The notes beneath the pieces are model-generated. The model was given only the letters and a program-made list of their open reading frames with translations. It searched no databases and had not been told where the DNA came from. A DNA stretch of 36,431 nucleotides from Dehalococcoidales bacterium (GTDB lineage: Bacteria; Chloroflexota; Dehalococcoidia; Dehalococcoidales; RBG-16-60-22), in assembly GCA_030628245.1 (NCBI GenBank), contig DAOVRI010000001.1, positions 1 through 36,431 of the forward strand, given 5' to 3'. The first letter of the stretch is position 1. Each line of letters begins with the position of its first letter. Positions 1-7,437 of the stretch are shown one piece after another. A program made the position numbers and the translations under genes.

Positions 1-63
1 CCCTTTCTGTCCGTTTAAGCAGTATTAAGACAAATCGAATCTGCAGAAATAATACACTCTGGC

Positions 64-142
64 ACTGGTTCTGGTCAAATCAGTCAGTTAGTTTACCTCC
101 TTCTATGAAAACATAGCGCCACTATCCGTGGCGCGAACCAGT
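64..142. repeat. Nested inverted repeats, possible structured element
   Basis: ACTGGTTC at 64-71 is the exact reverse complement of GAACCAGT at 135-142. Inside this pair, GCGCCAC (116-122) and GTGGCGC (128-134) form a perfect 7-bp stem with a 5-nt loop, directly abutting the outer arm. No U-tract follows on either strand, so a simple intrinsic terminator is not indicated. It could be an operator, the 3' end of an RNA, or chance. Function unknown. Confidence 0.3.
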
Positions 143-219
143 AATGACCATTTTAGCTAGTTGAATTAACCTTGTCAAAGCAGTCCATCGGTGACACCTG
201 TTACCACGTAATGCGTAAT

Positions 220-248
220 TTGACAATATTTCTATTGTTTGCTAGACT
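220..248 (+). promoter_or_regulatory. Sigma70-type promoter for the DUF35/thiolase genes
   Basis: A perfect -35 box TTGACA at 220-225 is followed after 17 bp by TAGACT (243-248), which matches 4 of 6 positions of TATAAT. The predicted start near 255 leaves a leader of about 190 nt before the gene at 442. Confidence 0.55.
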
Positions 249-441
249 TGCTTGAGCTAGCCACGTTTGAGTCTTGTTTGATTGAAATTTACCATGACAA
301 ACTGATAGACTAAATGCTGGCATGGAGAGAGTACCCGCTATAGATACCCGGTGATAAGAAAGACTTCCACTCCTGCCGGTTCGATGTTACCACCTTTTTT
401 ACATGGGACATAAATAGCCAAAATTAGAAGGAGCTTTTTTC

Positions 442-879
442 ATGGAAGCTAAAAAACAGATTCCCTGTCTTGAGGGGTGGCTGACCATGCCACCGCAGGA
501 ACCTCAACTTATAGGTAACCGGTGCCAGTCCTGCGGGCATTACTTCTTCCCGAGAGTAACAACCTGCCGTAACCCCCTTTGTGAGAAAACAAAGCCTCTG
601 GAAAAAGTGCTGTTCAGCAGAAAGGGCAAGCTGATTGCTTATACTGTCAATTATTACCCGCCACCTCCACCATATCATGCGCCGGACCCGTTCGTGCCTT
701 TCGGTGTCGCCAGTATCGTACTGCCGGAGGGTATTAGAGTTGGGGGGCAGATTCCAAAGGGTGTCGACCTAAAATCACTGAAGATAGACATGGAGATGGA
801 GACGGTGAGAGAGGTACTTTATGAAGACGACCAGGGGAACGAAGTTTTAAGCTGGATGTTCCGGCCGGTCACATCATAA
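442..879 (+). CDS. DUF35 / OB-fold zinc-ribbon acyl-CoA-associated protein
   Basis: This 145-residue protein is of the ChsH2-C/DUF35 type. An N-terminal rubredoxin-like zinc ribbon carries Cys28, Cys31, Cys42 and Cys47 (CxxC...CxxxxC), followed by an OB-fold domain (about residues 55-135). Known DUF35 proteins are small partners of thiolase-superfamily enzymes, for example BbsA with BbsB in anaerobic toluene degradation, ChsH2 with Ltp2 in steroid side-chain cleavage, and the archaeal thiolase/HMG-CoA synthase complex. The next gene, 69 bp downstream on the same strand, encodes exactly such a thiolase-like protein, so I infer a complex. The ATG at 442 has a purine-rich AGAAGGAG Shine-Dalgarno sequence. 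Length and cysteine pattern fit the family. The substrate cannot be read from the sequence. Confidence 0.85.
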   Translation: MEAKKQIPCLEGWLTMPPQEPQLIGNRCQSCGHYFFPRVTTCRNPLCEKTKPLEKVLFSRKGKLIAYTVNYYPPPPPYHAPDPFVPFGVASIVLPEGIRVGGQIPKGVDLKSLKIDMEMETVREVLYEDDQGNEVLSWMFRPVTS

Positions 880-948
880 GGCAAAATCGTGCGTGTTAAA
901 ATCAACAAATATTAACTGAAGCTGTGAACCAGTAAAGGGGGAGAGAAC

Positions 949-2136
949 ATGAGAGAAGCCGCTATCATAGGCATAGGAATACACCCCTGGGGGAAATTCC
1001 CCGAAAAGACTGTCCACGAACTTAACCTGGAAATAGCCCAGATGGCGCTTAAGGACGCCAATATGGAGTGGAAAGATATTCAGGGGTTGTTCTGCGGGCA
1101 GGACCCGTGGGCCGGTATCCAGGGCATGCTGGCGGGCTCGGCACTGGCACAAAATCTCGGCCTGACCGGGATACCGGTAACCAATAATTATAACGCCTGT
1201 GCCACCGGCGGCTACGCTCTGAGGACAGCCCACCTTTATATCACCTCCGGCCTCATCGATACCGCCCTCGTATGCGGGGGGAGCATCTCACCGAAGGGGG
1301 CCTTCGGCACTACCAAGTATGATGAATTCGACGAGACCGACCTGGATAGCCAGAGGTTCAGAATCCTCGGCTCGGCCAATTTCACCGGGTTCGCCATGGC
1401 GGCCCAGAGGCGAATGCAGCAATACGGCCTGACTGAAGAAGACCTAGCCCTGCAAAAAGTCAAGTCCAGCAAATACGGCTCGCTCAATCCCAACGCCCGG
1501 TATCATAAAGTATACACTGTGGAAGAAATATTAGCTTCGCCTATGGTGGCTTATCCCCTGCACCTCTACCAGGTATGCGCTACCAGTGACGGCGCCGCCG
1601 CCTGCGTGGTATGCAGCACGGACGTGGCCAAGAAATATACCACCAAGCCAATTATTATCGCCGGCATCGGGGCTTCCAACCCGCAGTACCCCGCCCCCGG
1701 CATGGGCGGGTTCGGCAGCGACTTCAGTGAAGTCCCGCCTCCCAACGAGAATGATGCCGGTATAAAATCCACCTATAATGCTTACGAGGAGGCCGGCGTG
1801 GGCCCCGAGGACCTGGATGTAGCCAGTGTCTATGACCTGACCGGCGCCATGGAAATCCAGTGGTACGAAGATATCGGGCTATGCAAGGAAGGCGACGCGG
1901 AAAAACTGCTCAGGGAAGGCGCCACGTCGATGGGAGGCAGGATTCCGATTTGCACGGACGGCGGCTGCACTTCTTCAGGAGAGTGCATTCCGGCTCAGGC
2001 CCTCGCGGAAACCTATGAAATAGTAACGCAGCTGAGAGGCGACGCGGGGCCCAGGCAGGTCGAGGGCGCCAAGGTCGGCTTCTCGGTAAACTCGGGCAAA
2101 CTGGGTAATTCCTCCGCCATTGTCTACAAGAGATAA
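949..2136 (+). CDS. Thiolase-superfamily protein (SCP2/acetyl-CoA acetyltransferase-like), partner of DUF35 protein
   Basis: This 395-residue protein has the non-decarboxylating thiolase fold. The nucleophilic cysteine region NACATGG is present with Cys84. In canonical SCP2-type thiolases the later motifs are HDCF and GHP. Here the first reads VYDLT (Tyr295-Asp296), and the second reads GGCTSSGEC with Glu345 where the catalytic histidine would sit. Both catalytic histidines therefore appear to be replaced, although the C-terminal glycine-rich NSGKLGNSSA segment is kept. The protein may be a true acyl-CoA thiolase of the DUF35-dependent type or an Ltp2-like retro-aldolase. It follows the DUF35 gene by 69 bp with an AAGGGGGAGAG ribosome site, and a strong terminator follows its stop, so the two genes form a short unit. 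Confidence 0.8.
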   Translation: MREAAIIGIGIHPWGKFPEKTVHELNLEIAQMALKDANMEWKDIQGLFCGQDPWAGIQGMLAGSALAQNLGLTGIPVTNNYNACATGGYALRTAHLYITSGLIDTALVCGGSISPKGAFGTTKYDEFDETDLDSQRFRILGSANFTGFAMAAQRRMQQYGLTEEDLALQKVKSSKYGSLNPNARYHKVYTVEEILASPMVAYPLHLYQVCATSDGAAACVVCSTDVAKKYTTKPIIIAGIGASNPQYPAPGMGGFGSDFSEVPPPNENDAGIKSTYNAYEEAGVGPEDLDVASVYDLTGAMEIQWYEDIGLCKEGDAEKLLREGATSMGGRIPICTDGGCTSSGECIPAQALAETYEIVTQLRGDAGPRQVEGAKVGFSVNSGKLGNSSAIVYKR

Positions 2137-2141
2137 AAACC

Positions 2142-2170
2142 CCGGGTCTGCTACGGCAGGCCCGGTTTTT
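2142..2170 (+). terminator. Intrinsic terminator after the thiolase-like gene
   Basis: A 10-bp stem pairs 2142-2151 with 2156-2165 (one G-U pair) around a TACG tetraloop and is followed by TTTTT at 2166-2170. It starts 6 bp after the stop codon and closes the DUF35/thiolase unit. Confidence 0.85.
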
Positions 2171-2287
2171 ATTTGGAAACAACGGAGACTGCAGGCTTTT
2201 TCTTGCTGGACTTGCCGGCAGTCCGACCTGATAAAGGGTAGACGAAATACCGCACGCAACATGCTTATGGCCTTAGGAGGATGAAGA

Positions 2288-3445
2288 ATGGATTTTGAGC
2301 TTACCCCGGAAGAAAAGGCATTCCAGAAAGAAGTCCGCGAGTTTTTAGACAAGGAATGCGATGAGAACGTTATTGCCGAGACAGAGTCTATGCTGGGGGA
2401 AGGCCCTTACTCCAAAGAACTTATCCGGAAAATGGGTGCGAGAAATATGCTGGCTCCCAGATGGCCGGAAGAGTATGGCGGTCGCGGCATGGGCTTCATG
2501 GCCGAGACTATCAAGGTGCATGAACTAACCTACCATCGCGGCCCTTTTCCCCTCGACGCCGTTGAGATAGGCAATACCCTCCTTATCTGCGGAACCGAGG
2601 AACAGAAAAATAAATACCTGCCGGGTATCGCCCGGGGAGAAATTGAGTTTGCCCTCGGCTATACCGAACCGAACGCCGGCTCCGACGTAGCCTCGGTCCA
2701 GCTCCGCGCCGTGGATAACGGGGACGAGCTTATCCTGAACGGGCAAAAGATTTACAACACCGAAGCCCACTTCTCCGACTATCACTGGCTGCTGACCAGG
2801 ACTGACCCTTCCGCTGAAAAGAAGCACCGGGGTCTGACTATGCTCATGGTTGATTTAAAGAGCCCCGGAATTACCATACGCCCGCTGGTAACCTCGGCCG
2901 GTATGAGAACCAATGAGGTCTTTTACGAAGACGTCCACGTTCCCAAAGCAAACATGGTAGGCGAGAAAAACGGGGGATGGGCGGTTATTATGAGCGCTCT
3001 CTACGGGGGCATGGGCGGAGGTTCATCCGGGGCAAGTCGGTATCATTTTGAAATGCTGGTGAAGTATCTTCTCGAGGAAAAACCAGAAATCGTGGCTGAT
3101 AACCCGTGGATTCCGGATGCCCTGGCGGACATAGATATCAAGCTCCACCTGATTGACGTGATGGGTTTCAGGGCCTCCTCCATGAGTGACCTCGGGCTGT
3201 CCACCCCCTATGACGGGCCGGTATCCCATATATTCGGAAATGAGTCCCGGCGGGATTTCTGTAACGTGGTCATGCAAATACTGGGACCCTACGGGCAACT
3301 TGCCGAGGATTCCAAATGGGCACCCCTGAAGGGCGTATTCCTGCGCCAGTATATGGATTCGCCGCGCTGGACGATTGTTCACGGCAGCAGCGAAATTCAG
3401 CGACTTGTCATTGCCACCAGGGGCCTGGGACTACCCAGAAAATAA
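2288..3445 (+). CDS. Acyl-CoA dehydrogenase (subunit 1 of an adjacent pair)
   Basis: This 385-residue flavoprotein would oxidise an acyl-CoA to the 2-enoyl-CoA and normally passes electrons to an electron-transfer flavoprotein. The N-terminal helical domain begins MDFELTPEEKAFQ. The middle beta domain carries the FAD/substrate motif ALGYTEPNAGSDVAS near residues 118-132, and the C-terminal helical domain ends with VHGSSEIQR, the counterpart of the EGTSEIQ loop. The catalytic glutamate that precedes this loop in medium-chain enzymes is absent here. The active base may lie elsewhere, or this may be the non-catalytic partner in a heteromer. The start has AGGAGG 8 bp upstream. A second acyl-CoA dehydrogenase starts 21 bp downstream. 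Substrate unknown. Confidence 0.88.
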   Translation: MDFELTPEEKAFQKEVREFLDKECDENVIAETESMLGEGPYSKELIRKMGARNMLAPRWPEEYGGRGMGFMAETIKVHELTYHRGPFPLDAVEIGNTLLICGTEEQKNKYLPGIARGEIEFALGYTEPNAGSDVASVQLRAVDNGDELILNGQKIYNTEAHFSDYHWLLTRTDPSAEKKHRGLTMLMVDLKSPGITIRPLVTSAGMRTNEVFYEDVHVPKANMVGEKNGGWAVIMSALYGGMGGGSSGASRYHFEMLVKYLLEEKPEIVADNPWIPDALADIDIKLHLIDVMGFRASSMSDLGLSTPYDGPVSHIFGNESRRDFCNVVMQILGPYGQLAEDSKWAPLKGVFLRQYMDSPRWTIVHGSSEIQRLVIATRGLGLPRK

Positions 3446-3466
3446 TACGCGGAAAGGAGTCTTACA

Positions 3467-4609
3467 TTGGACGTCAGACTCTCTGAAGAACAGGAAATAT
3501 TGAGAAAAGCAGCCCGTGACTTCTTAACCGATAAATGCCCCAAAACGCTGGTCAGGGAAATGGAACAGGACGATAAAGGCTATTCACCACAACTGTGGCA
3601 GGAGATAGCCGACCTGGGCTGGATGGGGCTGGCATTTCCGGAGAAGTACGGTGGCGGCGATATGAGTTTCCTCGACCTGGCCATACTCCTTGAGGAGATG
3701 GGGCGGGTCTGTTTCCCCGGGCCCTTTTTCTCCACGGTAATTCTCGGGGGCCTGCCCATACTGGATGCCGGAAGCGACGAGCAAAAACAGAAGTACCTGC
3801 CCGAGATAATCAGCGGCAAGGCTATCTTCACCTTGGCCCTGACCGAGGCCAGCGGCAAATACGATGCCGCCTCGGTTAAAGCCAGGGCTAACGCCGATGG
3901 CGACGGCTATGTCATCAACGGCACCAAGCTCTTCGTCCCCGATGCCAACGTTGCCGACTACCTGCTATGCGCGGCCAGAACCGATGATAAGGCCAGGGCT
4001 GAAGACGGTATCACCGTTTTCATCGTCGACGCCAGGAGTCCGGGTATCAGCCATACCGTGTTAAAAACCATCGCCAGAGATAAACAATGCGAGGTGGTTT
4101 TCAACGGGGTGAAAGTGCCCAAAGAAAATATCCTCGGTGAGTTGAACCAGGGGTGGAGTGAGATGCAGAAAATCCTCGAACGCGCCACCATCGCCAAGTG
4201 CTGTGAGAGTGTTGGAGGTATGCAGGCGGTGCTGGATATGACCGTGCCCTACGTTAAAGAAAGAGTACAATTTGGCGTTCCTATCGGTGTCTTTCAGGCG
4301 ATACAGCACCACTGCGTCAATATGCTGGTATACGTGGAGAGCGCCAGGGTAATTGCTTACGAAACGGCCTGGAAGCTGAGTGGCGGCCGCCCTTACTCCA
4401 AGGAAGCCGCCATGGCCAAAGCCTGGGTAAGCGATGCCTACCAGCGCGTCGTGGCTCTAGGCACGCAGTCGCACGGGGGCGTCTCTATTATGGAGGATCA
4501 CGATATGCCGCTTTATTACCGGCGGGCCAAGGCCGCCGAGCTTGTCTTTGGTGACGCCAGGTTTCACAGAAAAACGGTAGCCCGAAATCTCGGGTTTGAG
4601 GTAGCCTGA
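3467..4609 (+). CDS. Acyl-CoA dehydrogenase (subunit 2 of the pair)
   Basis: This 380-residue acyl-CoA dehydrogenase begins at a TTG codon, chosen because GGAAAGGAGT lies 7 bp upstream and the protein then begins MDVRLSEEQEILRKAARDFL, as the family does. The central motif LALTEASGKYDAASV replaces the usual TEPxAGSD. The C-terminal domain contains ERVQFGVPIGVFQAIQHH and HGGVSIMEDHDMPLYYRRAK, the FAD-binding and interface helices. It is divergent from the preceding paralogue rather than a recent duplicate. Tandem divergent acyl-CoA dehydrogenase genes in mycobacterial steroid catabolism (ChsE1/ChsE2) form alpha2beta2 enzymes; I infer the same is possible here. No electron-transfer flavoprotein genes are in the window. 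Confidence 0.88.
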   Translation: MDVRLSEEQEILRKAARDFLTDKCPKTLVREMEQDDKGYSPQLWQEIADLGWMGLAFPEKYGGGDMSFLDLAILLEEMGRVCFPGPFFSTVILGGLPILDAGSDEQKQKYLPEIISGKAIFTLALTEASGKYDAASVKARANADGDGYVINGTKLFVPDANVADYLLCAARTDDKARAEDGITVFIVDARSPGISHTVLKTIARDKQCEVVFNGVKVPKENILGELNQGWSEMQKILERATIAKCCESVGGMQAVLDMTVPYVKERVQFGVPIGVFQAIQHHCVNMLVYVESARVIAYETAWKLSGGRPYSKEAAMAKAWVSDAYQRVVALGTQSHGGVSIMEDHDMPLYYRRAKAAELVFGDARFHRKTVARNLGFEVA

Positions 4610-4632
4610 ACACTTCAGGAAATGTGTCTAAC

Positions 4633-4661
4633 TTGATTTTTAACCAGATGGGTATTAAAAT
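4633..4661 (+). promoter_or_regulatory. Candidate promoter before the M24-like gene
   Basis: TTGATT (4633-4638) and TAAAAT (4656-4661) are separated by 17 bp, and the start codon at 4708 lies about 40 nt beyond the predicted transcription start. The surrounding AT-rich bases also form an imperfect inverted repeat, which could alternatively act as a weak terminator after the acyl-CoA dehydrogenases. Confidence 0.4.
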
Positions 4662-4707
4662 CACGTTGCCGTAAAGATATCATTATTATCGGCGAAGGAG
4701 GAGGCTA

Positions 4708-5928
4708 ATGACGAAATTTGCGGTAAGACCGTTCGGCGGACCGGAGGCAGTGGACTGGTCTGAGAGGATAAACACCGCTCGCATGAGAGAGGAAAGGCTG
4801 GCCAAAGCCCAGGCTTCCCTGAAGAAAAATGGTATCGCCGCCTGCCTGCTAATGCGACCCGAGAACATGCGTTATGTGACCAGCACCAAGGCGGTGAACT
4901 TTATTGACCAGCTCAGATACTCCGTAGCCTTTGCGGAACACGACCCCATAGTTTATGAGTTACCGCCCGGCAACCTCTTCGGGGTGTGCCCCTGGATTAA
5001 GCCGGAGAACCTCAAACTCGCCATACTCTGGGCGGACGAAGCCTGCGGGCCGGCCGCCACCTGGGAAAGGGCCCAGAAATTCGCCCGGTCCATCAAGCAG
5101 GACTTGAAAGAAAAGGGACTGGAAAAGGAAAAGCTAGGCATTGATAAGCTTGACGAACCCGCCCAGCAGGCGCTGAGGGAGGCGGGGATAGAGACCGTTG
5201 ACGTTATGCCGGCAATGCTGGAAGCGCGGGCGGTAAAGACGGAAGACGAGATTAACTGCCTGATGATGGCGGTAGCCATATCCGAGGTAGGCTGGTATGC
5301 CCTGTATGAAGCCCTCAAGCCGGGCGTGCTGGGTCGAGACCTTATCGCCGCCGCCAATAAAGCCATGTACAGCGCCGGGGCTGAAGACGTCTGGGGAGTC
5401 CTGGGAGGCGCACGTAACACCGGTATTGTACAGGTGGGCGACGTCATCACCGTTGACTTCTGCCGCATTACCTACCTGGGATACAATACCTGCTACTATC
5501 GCAACATCATCGTCGGCCGGAAGCCCAACCAGAAAGAGATGGATATGCATAAGAGGATCTACGAGCGGGTGTACAATGTTATCGATGCCATCAAGCCCGG
5601 GGCCACCACCGCCGATGCCGCCAAACACTGGCTGCCCGCCAAGGAAAGGGGCTACCCCACCGAGGAGTATACCTGGTGCGAGGATTTAGCCCACGGCCTG
5701 GGCCTGTGGCTCTACGAATACCCGCTCATCAACCGGCTCTGGTCGTTCGATCACCCCATGACCCTGGAAAAGGGAATGACCATGGCCGTGGAGGCTATGG
5801 AGTTCGACCCGGCGGTCGGCAGGACCAAACTGGAGGAGATGATAGTGGTCGGCGATAAAGGCGCCGAGGTTATGACCAAGATGCCGGCTAAGGACATGAT
5901 GATAGCCAGCCCCATAATTACAGCCTGA
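4708..5928 (+). CDS. M24 (creatinase/aminopeptidase P-like) family protein
   Basis: This 406-residue protein has the two-domain pita-bread architecture: an N-terminal creatinase-like domain (about 25-170) and a C-terminal M24 domain (about 180-395). Xaa-Pro peptidases bind two metals through Asp, Asp, His, Glu, Glu. I see the equivalents Asp250 (TVDF), His329 (LAHGLGL), Glu362 (AVEAM) and Glu376 or Glu377 (KLEEM). At the second Asp position (normally GYxxDxxR) the sequence is GYNTCYYR, with Cys262. A conventional dimetal site is therefore doubtful. The family includes metal-free C-N hydrolases such as creatinase, so hydrolysis of a small amide or amidine is as plausible as peptide cleavage. 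AAGGAGGAGG lies just upstream of the start. Confidence 0.8.
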   Translation: MTKFAVRPFGGPEAVDWSERINTARMREERLAKAQASLKKNGIAACLLMRPENMRYVTSTKAVNFIDQLRYSVAFAEHDPIVYELPPGNLFGVCPWIKPENLKLAILWADEACGPAATWERAQKFARSIKQDLKEKGLEKEKLGIDKLDEPAQQALREAGIETVDVMPAMLEARAVKTEDEINCLMMAVAISEVGWYALYEALKPGVLGRDLIAAANKAMYSAGAEDVWGVLGGARNTGIVQVGDVITVDFCRITYLGYNTCYYRNIIVGRKPNQKEMDMHKRIYERVYNVIDAIKPGATTADAAKHWLPAKERGYPTEEYTWCEDLAHGLGLWLYEYPLINRLWSFDHPMTLEKGMTMAVEAMEFDPAVGRTKLEEMIVVGDKGAEVMTKMPAKDMMIASPIITA

Positions 5929-5978
5929 CAAGCCCGATAGAGGCTCTTAAGATTGGTATTTAGAAAGGAGGTAATCTC

Positions 5979-7376
5979 GTGACTTACTCGCAAGTTCCCA
6001 AAAAGTGGGATGGTGAAGCTGATGTCATTGTAGTTGGTGGTGGCAATACCGGTATACCGGCCGCCATTACCGCACATGATAAGGGGACCAAGGTTATCGT
6101 ACTGGAGGCTTCAAATGGAATGGCCAGCAGTCTGGCCATGATTGCCGGGGGAACGCCGTTTACCGGTACCGACCTGCAGAAAGCCGAGGGTATTGAGGAT
6201 TCCCCTGACAAACTGTATGAGGAAGCCGTCAAGGTTAGCGGTGGTGACCCGGAGCTCTGGAGAGCACTGGCAGACCGTCAGGAGGAAGTCTACGAATGGC
6301 TTAAATCCCTGGGTGCCAAACCAGAAAAAGTACTTCTGGCGCCGGGACACAAGGTAAGACGCTCTATTAAATTTGAAGGCCATGGCCCCGCTCTCTGCAA
6401 CATTCTCCGGAACGCCCTGAAAAAGTCGGGGATTGATGTCCGGTACAAGCATCGCGCCAGAAAACTGATCGTCGATAACGGCCGGGTCATCGGCATCACT
6501 GCCGAGTCTGGTGACAAAACTAATAGCTTCAAGGCCAGGAAAGCGGTTATTCTCGCCACCGGTGGCTTTTGTCAAAACTTGGACATCGTGAAGGAGTTTG
6601 GGCCGCAGTATGCTGATTTAGTTCCCACAGCGCCTAAAACCCATCAGGGTGACGGCCTGAAAATGGCTATGGCCATCGGCGCAGGGACGGATGGTCTGGG
6701 CTTGGCAGTATGTCCGTCCATGCCCGTAGGCGCCGAGACTCTTCAATTCGTAAATGCGGGCATACAGGGCGGCATTACCGTGGACAGGTACGGGAAGAGA
6801 TTCGGTAATGAGGCGACAGAAGAACTAGGCACCTACACTGAAAAGCATAAGATATGTCTGGATCATGACCCAACCGGTCTGCACATTACTGTTTCCGACC
6901 AGGCGATAAAGGACCTCAATGAGCCGCCATCAACCACTACTCGCGAACCGATTTACAGGGTAGACACTATTGAGGAACTGGAGAAACAGCTCGGCATTCC
7001 CGCCGGAAACCTGAAGGCGACCGTTGACGAGTATAACTCGGATATCAAGAAGTACGGTTATGACAGGAAGTTCGGCCGGCGCCTGCAAGGAATGTACTGG
7101 CCGGATTTGCCGGTGATGAAACTGGATCACCCTCCGTTCTATGCTGTTAAAAACAAGATTTGCCTGACTTCGATGAAGGGCGGCTTGAAAATCAACGCGA
7201 AGTGCCAGATAATCGACCAGTTCGGCGATGTTATTCCAGGACTCTACGCAGCCGGGGAGATAGCCGGAGGCTTGGAGCGCATACCCCACCATTACTACAC
7301 CGGAAGAATGACGATGCAAGCCTTCACCCAGGGAAGAATCGCCGGAGATGTCGCCGCCGACGAACCCGGCAGTTAA
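5979..7376 (+). CDS. FAD-dependent oxidoreductase (fumarate reductase / 3-ketosteroid dehydrogenase-like flavoprotein)
   Basis: This 465-residue soluble flavoprotein begins at GTG 5979, 5 bp after AAAGGAGGTAA. The dinucleotide-binding motif DVIVVGGGNTGIPAA lies at about residues 15-29. A second FAD motif, ATGGFCQN, sits mid-protein, and the C-terminal signature GLYAAGEIAGG with upstream TSMKGGLKIN is typical of FAD_binding_2 enzymes (succinate dehydrogenase/fumarate reductase flavoprotein, FccA, KstD). There is no Tat or Sec signal and no haem-binding CxxCH, so it should be cytoplasmic and not a periplasmic fumarate reductase. It probably adds or removes hydrogen at a carbon-carbon bond next to a carbonyl; the substrate is unknown. 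It sits 50 bp after the M24-like gene. Confidence 0.85.
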   Translation: MTYSQVPKKWDGEADVIVVGGGNTGIPAAITAHDKGTKVIVLEASNGMASSLAMIAGGTPFTGTDLQKAEGIEDSPDKLYEEAVKVSGGDPELWRALADRQEEVYEWLKSLGAKPEKVLLAPGHKVRRSIKFEGHGPALCNILRNALKKSGIDVRYKHRARKLIVDNGRVIGITAESGDKTNSFKARKAVILATGGFCQNLDIVKEFGPQYADLVPTAPKTHQGDGLKMAMAIGAGTDGLGLAVCPSMPVGAETLQFVNAGIQGGITVDRYGKRFGNEATEELGTYTEKHKICLDHDPTGLHITVSDQAIKDLNEPPSTTTREPIYRVDTIEELEKQLGIPAGNLKATVDEYNSDIKKYGYDRKFGRRLQGMYWPDLPVMKLDHPPFYAVKNKICLTSMKGGLKINAKCQIIDQFGDVIPGLYAAGEIAGGLERIPHHYYTGRMTMQAFTQGRIAGDVAADEPGS

Positions 7377-7437
7377 GCATCCGTATGAAACACAGCATCG
7401 CCGGGTGTTTAAGGCGAGATAAAGAAATAAGATAATA

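Larger units (their letters stand above)
1..441. other. Non-coding leader region before the first gene
   Basis: I see no convincing gene in these 441 bases. The region holds a set of nested inverted repeats near its start (positions 64-142) and a good sigma70-type promoter at 220-248. From the promoter, an untranslated leader of roughly 190 nt would run to the first start codon. I could not match the leader to a known riboswitch. The upstream neighbour lies outside the window, so the 5' part may be the tail of another transcription unit. Confidence 0.6.

Noticed and set aside
300..420. A tRNA-like or riboswitch-like element in the first leader (GGTTCGAT segment)
   Set aside because: No acceptor stem, anticodon arm or CCA end could be paired, and no known riboswitch core motif was recognised.
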